Shown one piece after another: positions 61,756-64,000 of a stretch of DNA of 64,000 bases. Within the stretch, counting starts at the first letter, position 1, and every line of letters begins with the position of its first letter. The translations under genes were made by a program, and so were the position numbers. This DNA comes from Globomyces pollinis-pini (taxonomy: Eukaryota > Chytridiomycota > Chytridiomycetes > Rhizophydiales > Globomycetaceae): positions 27,620-91,619 of the forward strand of contig MU621132.1 of NCBI GenBank assembly GCA_025399215.1. Reading direction: 5' to 3'. The notes under the pieces are model-generated. The model saw only the letters and a program-made list of their open reading frames with translations. It did not search any database and was not told the origin of the DNA.

Positions 61756-63561
61756 ATGCTGACACCTGCCAACTTTGTCCTTCCCTGTTGCATTGGGGCC
61801 GTCATTCTATTTGGGGTCCTAGCCATTTATGTGTACACTAGAGCTTTGGTACATGAACTGCTCTAATTCTAGTCTTCTGGTGTATTGATCAACTCAACTG
61901 AATTCTTTTTGACTGCTAAAAACACTCAACCTTGGTATCGAGTAGCATGGGGATTCTATGCTTGCTCTGTCGGTGCTTCTGCCATGTTTGCCATCCCACA
62001 GTTTGTCACTGATAAACAGTATGGTGGTGGATACCTAGGATTATGTAGTTCCTTGAAAACTAACCCATATAGTCTTTTATTCATTCTTTTACGGTTTTCC
62101 ATTCATTATTATTGCATATAGTGGGATCTATATCAAAAAACGTTTCCCTAAAGTACTCTCTATCGGTTCGTATTGTAAATGGAGGTACTCTAGTAATATT
62201 TAATCACAGATTTGGCAAACCATTTGCAACATGGGTCACACTAAATGTTTTGTTTAATTTAGGAATTGCATTATGTGCAGAGTTAACTGCTGTTGGATCA
62301 TTATCGAATACTCTATTGGGTGTGAGTCCTTGGATACCTATCGTTACTGTTGCAATAGTCACAATGATTTACACTACTGTTGGTGGTCTTTATGTTTCAA
62401 TATTGACTGATCAGATTCAATCAATTTTTATTTTACTCATTTTGGCCATAGTGGGGATATTTGTAGCATTCAATTTTCGAATCTCTGCGTTACCTCCCCT
62501 GCCAGATTATTTGGGATTAACTCCTGTCGGTGAAGCATCAGTGATGACTTTGGGTGTCGCATTAACGTCTTCCACATTCTTCTCTGATGCTATTTGGCAA
62601 AGAGTTTGGGCTGCAAAAGATGATAAAGCTTTGATTATGGGTGCTTATTCTGGTGCTTTCCTAGCAATGCTAGTGACCTTCTTATTTGGCTTCGGTGGTT
62701 ACATAGCTGCTTGGGCAGGTCTGGTTAACAATCCTCAGACTGCCTTCCTAGAGCTATTAAAAATCAATGGCGATATTCCTCTTGCCATGCTATTGTGTAT
62801 TTGTCTCATTAGTGTAACCATGAATGAATCTGCAGTAGATGCTTTCCAAATTGCTATAAGTGATACAATTATGGCTTTACTTGAATCATTTGGCCTTCAT
62901 GTACCTCTATGGTTAGCTAGAGTCGTCCTGATTTGTCTTAACATACCTTTCATCATCATTGGATGCTTACAATTCAATATTATTGGTCTTTACTTGATTA
63001 CAAATTTATTAACCACTTGTTTGGTAATTTTTTACACTCTCACGGTAGATATTACCATTGTTTTTAGGATTGATTCCTAAATTGGACCGGATCGTTACTG
63101 GTTCGGCAGTTCTTTTTGGATCTCTCTTTGCTCTCTTGGATATAGTTTTCTATGCTATTGGTTCCCAGCTGATTTCTCAAGTTGGCTCATTCGATTTGAG
63201 CAAACTGACTTGGGATATTGTCAGTACTGGTATCGTCACCACTTTTTATGTATAATATCATAATTTTTTAATATTACAGTTAGTTTATGCCTGGCAGCCA
63301 TTTGCAATTGGTTTGCTAGGTTCTTTGCTTGGAGTTGGAATTTGGGTGATGTTCGAGACTTTAATGTACAAAGTACTTGGTATCGAACGATCCGTTCCGA
63401 ATCATTTACTGACTCCTGTTCCTACAAACGAACCAAAAGTTTTGCTATCTGAAGCAGATGTAGAATCTACCAAGTTGAATCTCATTGACAATGATGAAAT
63501 TGTTGGTACACTAGATGAGAAAGAAGTTACACCTGTAGTCATCGAGTTATCTGTAAAGTAA
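61756..63561 (+). CDS. Sodium:solute symporter family transporter (SSS), right copy of a divergent pair
   Basis: Start ATG at 61756 (MLTPANFVLPCC). Introns of 24-28 nt at about 61849, 62047 and 62184, and two near 63060 and 63280, join exons carrying the same motifs as the left copy: TAKNTQPWYRVAWGFYAC, IYIKKRFPK, TVTMIYT-type segment VTMIYTTVGGLYVSILTDQIQS, SDAIWQRVWAAKD, TMNESAVDAFQIAISD. The protein ends with a charged cytosolic tail (EKEVTPVVIELSVK). The two copies share most motif residues and look like an inverted duplication. Substrate unknown. Confidence 0.85.
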
Positions 63562-63664
63562 TGGTTCTTCAAAAGTTGTCGAGCAAATAAATTTAATCAG
63601 TTAAGGAATACTCCAGAGCGTTAAATATTTATTACCCATAAAGTATTTAATCGCAAATCCGATC

Positions 63665-64000
63665 CTATTGATGTTTGCATTCGTTAATCCCTCGCGGGGC
63701 AATTGCCGGAGCATCATAAAGTTCTTCAATTCCAAAATATTGATTGAGATTGCTGTCTTGATACACAATTGCTGGAGAATCATCTCGGTTTTCTTTAGCT
63801 CGGCCGTCCAACCAGCAATTGCTTGAAACGGATTTGAACATGTACACATTGGGTTCTTTTTGGATGATTTCCCATTTCAGGTAGTCGTCATTATCAGGAA
63901 CCCTGTCATGTTCTCCTAACCAGACTATATCAAAATGTTTGTTTCTTCCATCAAGCCATTGATATTTAACACCTTTAACATGGCAAACTTCACTACATTG
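63665..64000 (-). CDS. WLDGR-repeat protein (beta-trefoil-like), 5' end cut by the window
   Basis: 112 codons open to the right edge with no start. It contains two copies of a unit: QWLDGRNKHFDI and, 50 residues later, CWLDGRAKENRDD. Between them are DYLKWEII and MYMFKSVSSN. The same elements occur in the gene at 12922-13272. The repeat spacing fits a beta-trefoil lobe, but I do not know the family. Ends with CKHQ. Confidence 0.6.
   Translation of the reverse strand, partial: QCSEVCHVKGVKYQWLDGRNKHFDIVWLGEHDRVPDNDDYLKWEIIQKEPNVYMFKSVSSNCWLDGRAKENRDDSPAIVYQDSNLNQYFGIEELYDAPAIAPRGINECKHQ

Overview
The window looks like nuclear DNA of an early-diverging, flagellated (zoosporic, chytrid-grade) fungus. 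It encodes a fungal-type elongation factor 3, a fungalysin-type secreted protease, a GT71 mannosyltransferase pair, a GPAT carrying a fungal AreA-type (DUF1752) segment, and DNAI7/CASC1, an axonemal dynein protein kept only by organisms with motile flagella. The DNA is AT-rich, genes are dense on both strands, and most are interrupted by very small GT-AG introns (about 23-34 nt) with CTAA/CTGA-like branch sites just before the 3' end. I cannot name the species from sequence alone.

Layout. 1-2.2 kb: uncertain exons and an orphan Ty3-like gag. 2.6-9 kb: fungalysin, a GPAT3/4-like acyltransferase, a long gene-poor stretch, a coiled-coil hypothetical and a decayed fungalysin fragment. 9-15 kb: sterol-glucosyltransferase-like UGT, FAD monooxygenase with a Cys-rich tail, a WLDGR-repeat protein, and an LRR protein. 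15-21.5 kb: an accessory block with two head-to-head, mostly helical proteins (one resembling alpha-helical pore formers), a coiled-coil protein and orphan exons. 21.6-50.5 kb: a conserved housekeeping core with eEF3, MLH3, a giant UPF1-like/TRANK1-like double helicase, UTP10/HEATR1, a universal stress protein (USP), dymeclin, DNAI7 and an R3HCC1L-like protein. 50.6-64 kb: surface and transport functions, with tandem GT71 mannosyltransferases, an ML-domain secreted protein, a sugar transporter, an FG/zinc-finger nucleoporin, a divergent pair of sodium:solute symporters, and a second WLDGR-repeat protein cut by the window edge.

How the genes fit together. The core covers ribosome biogenesis (UTP10), translation (eEF3), mismatch repair/meiosis (MLH3), nuclear transport, Golgi organisation (dymeclin, mannosyltransferases) and flagellar motility. 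The accessory genes look like secreted or interaction factors (fungalysin, ML protein, helical proteins, WLDGR proteins) plus nutrient uptake.

The most unusual signal is in intron architecture. In the USP gene a 172-nt intron at 43575-43746 divides exactly into six back-to-back intron-sized units, each starting GTA and ending TAG with no bases between. Two-unit versions lie in dymeclin (45697-45751) and UTP10 (42142-42194). The same USP gene needs a 4-nt microexon between 26-nt and 25-nt introns to keep frame. This looks like introns multiplying in tandem at AG|GT junctions.
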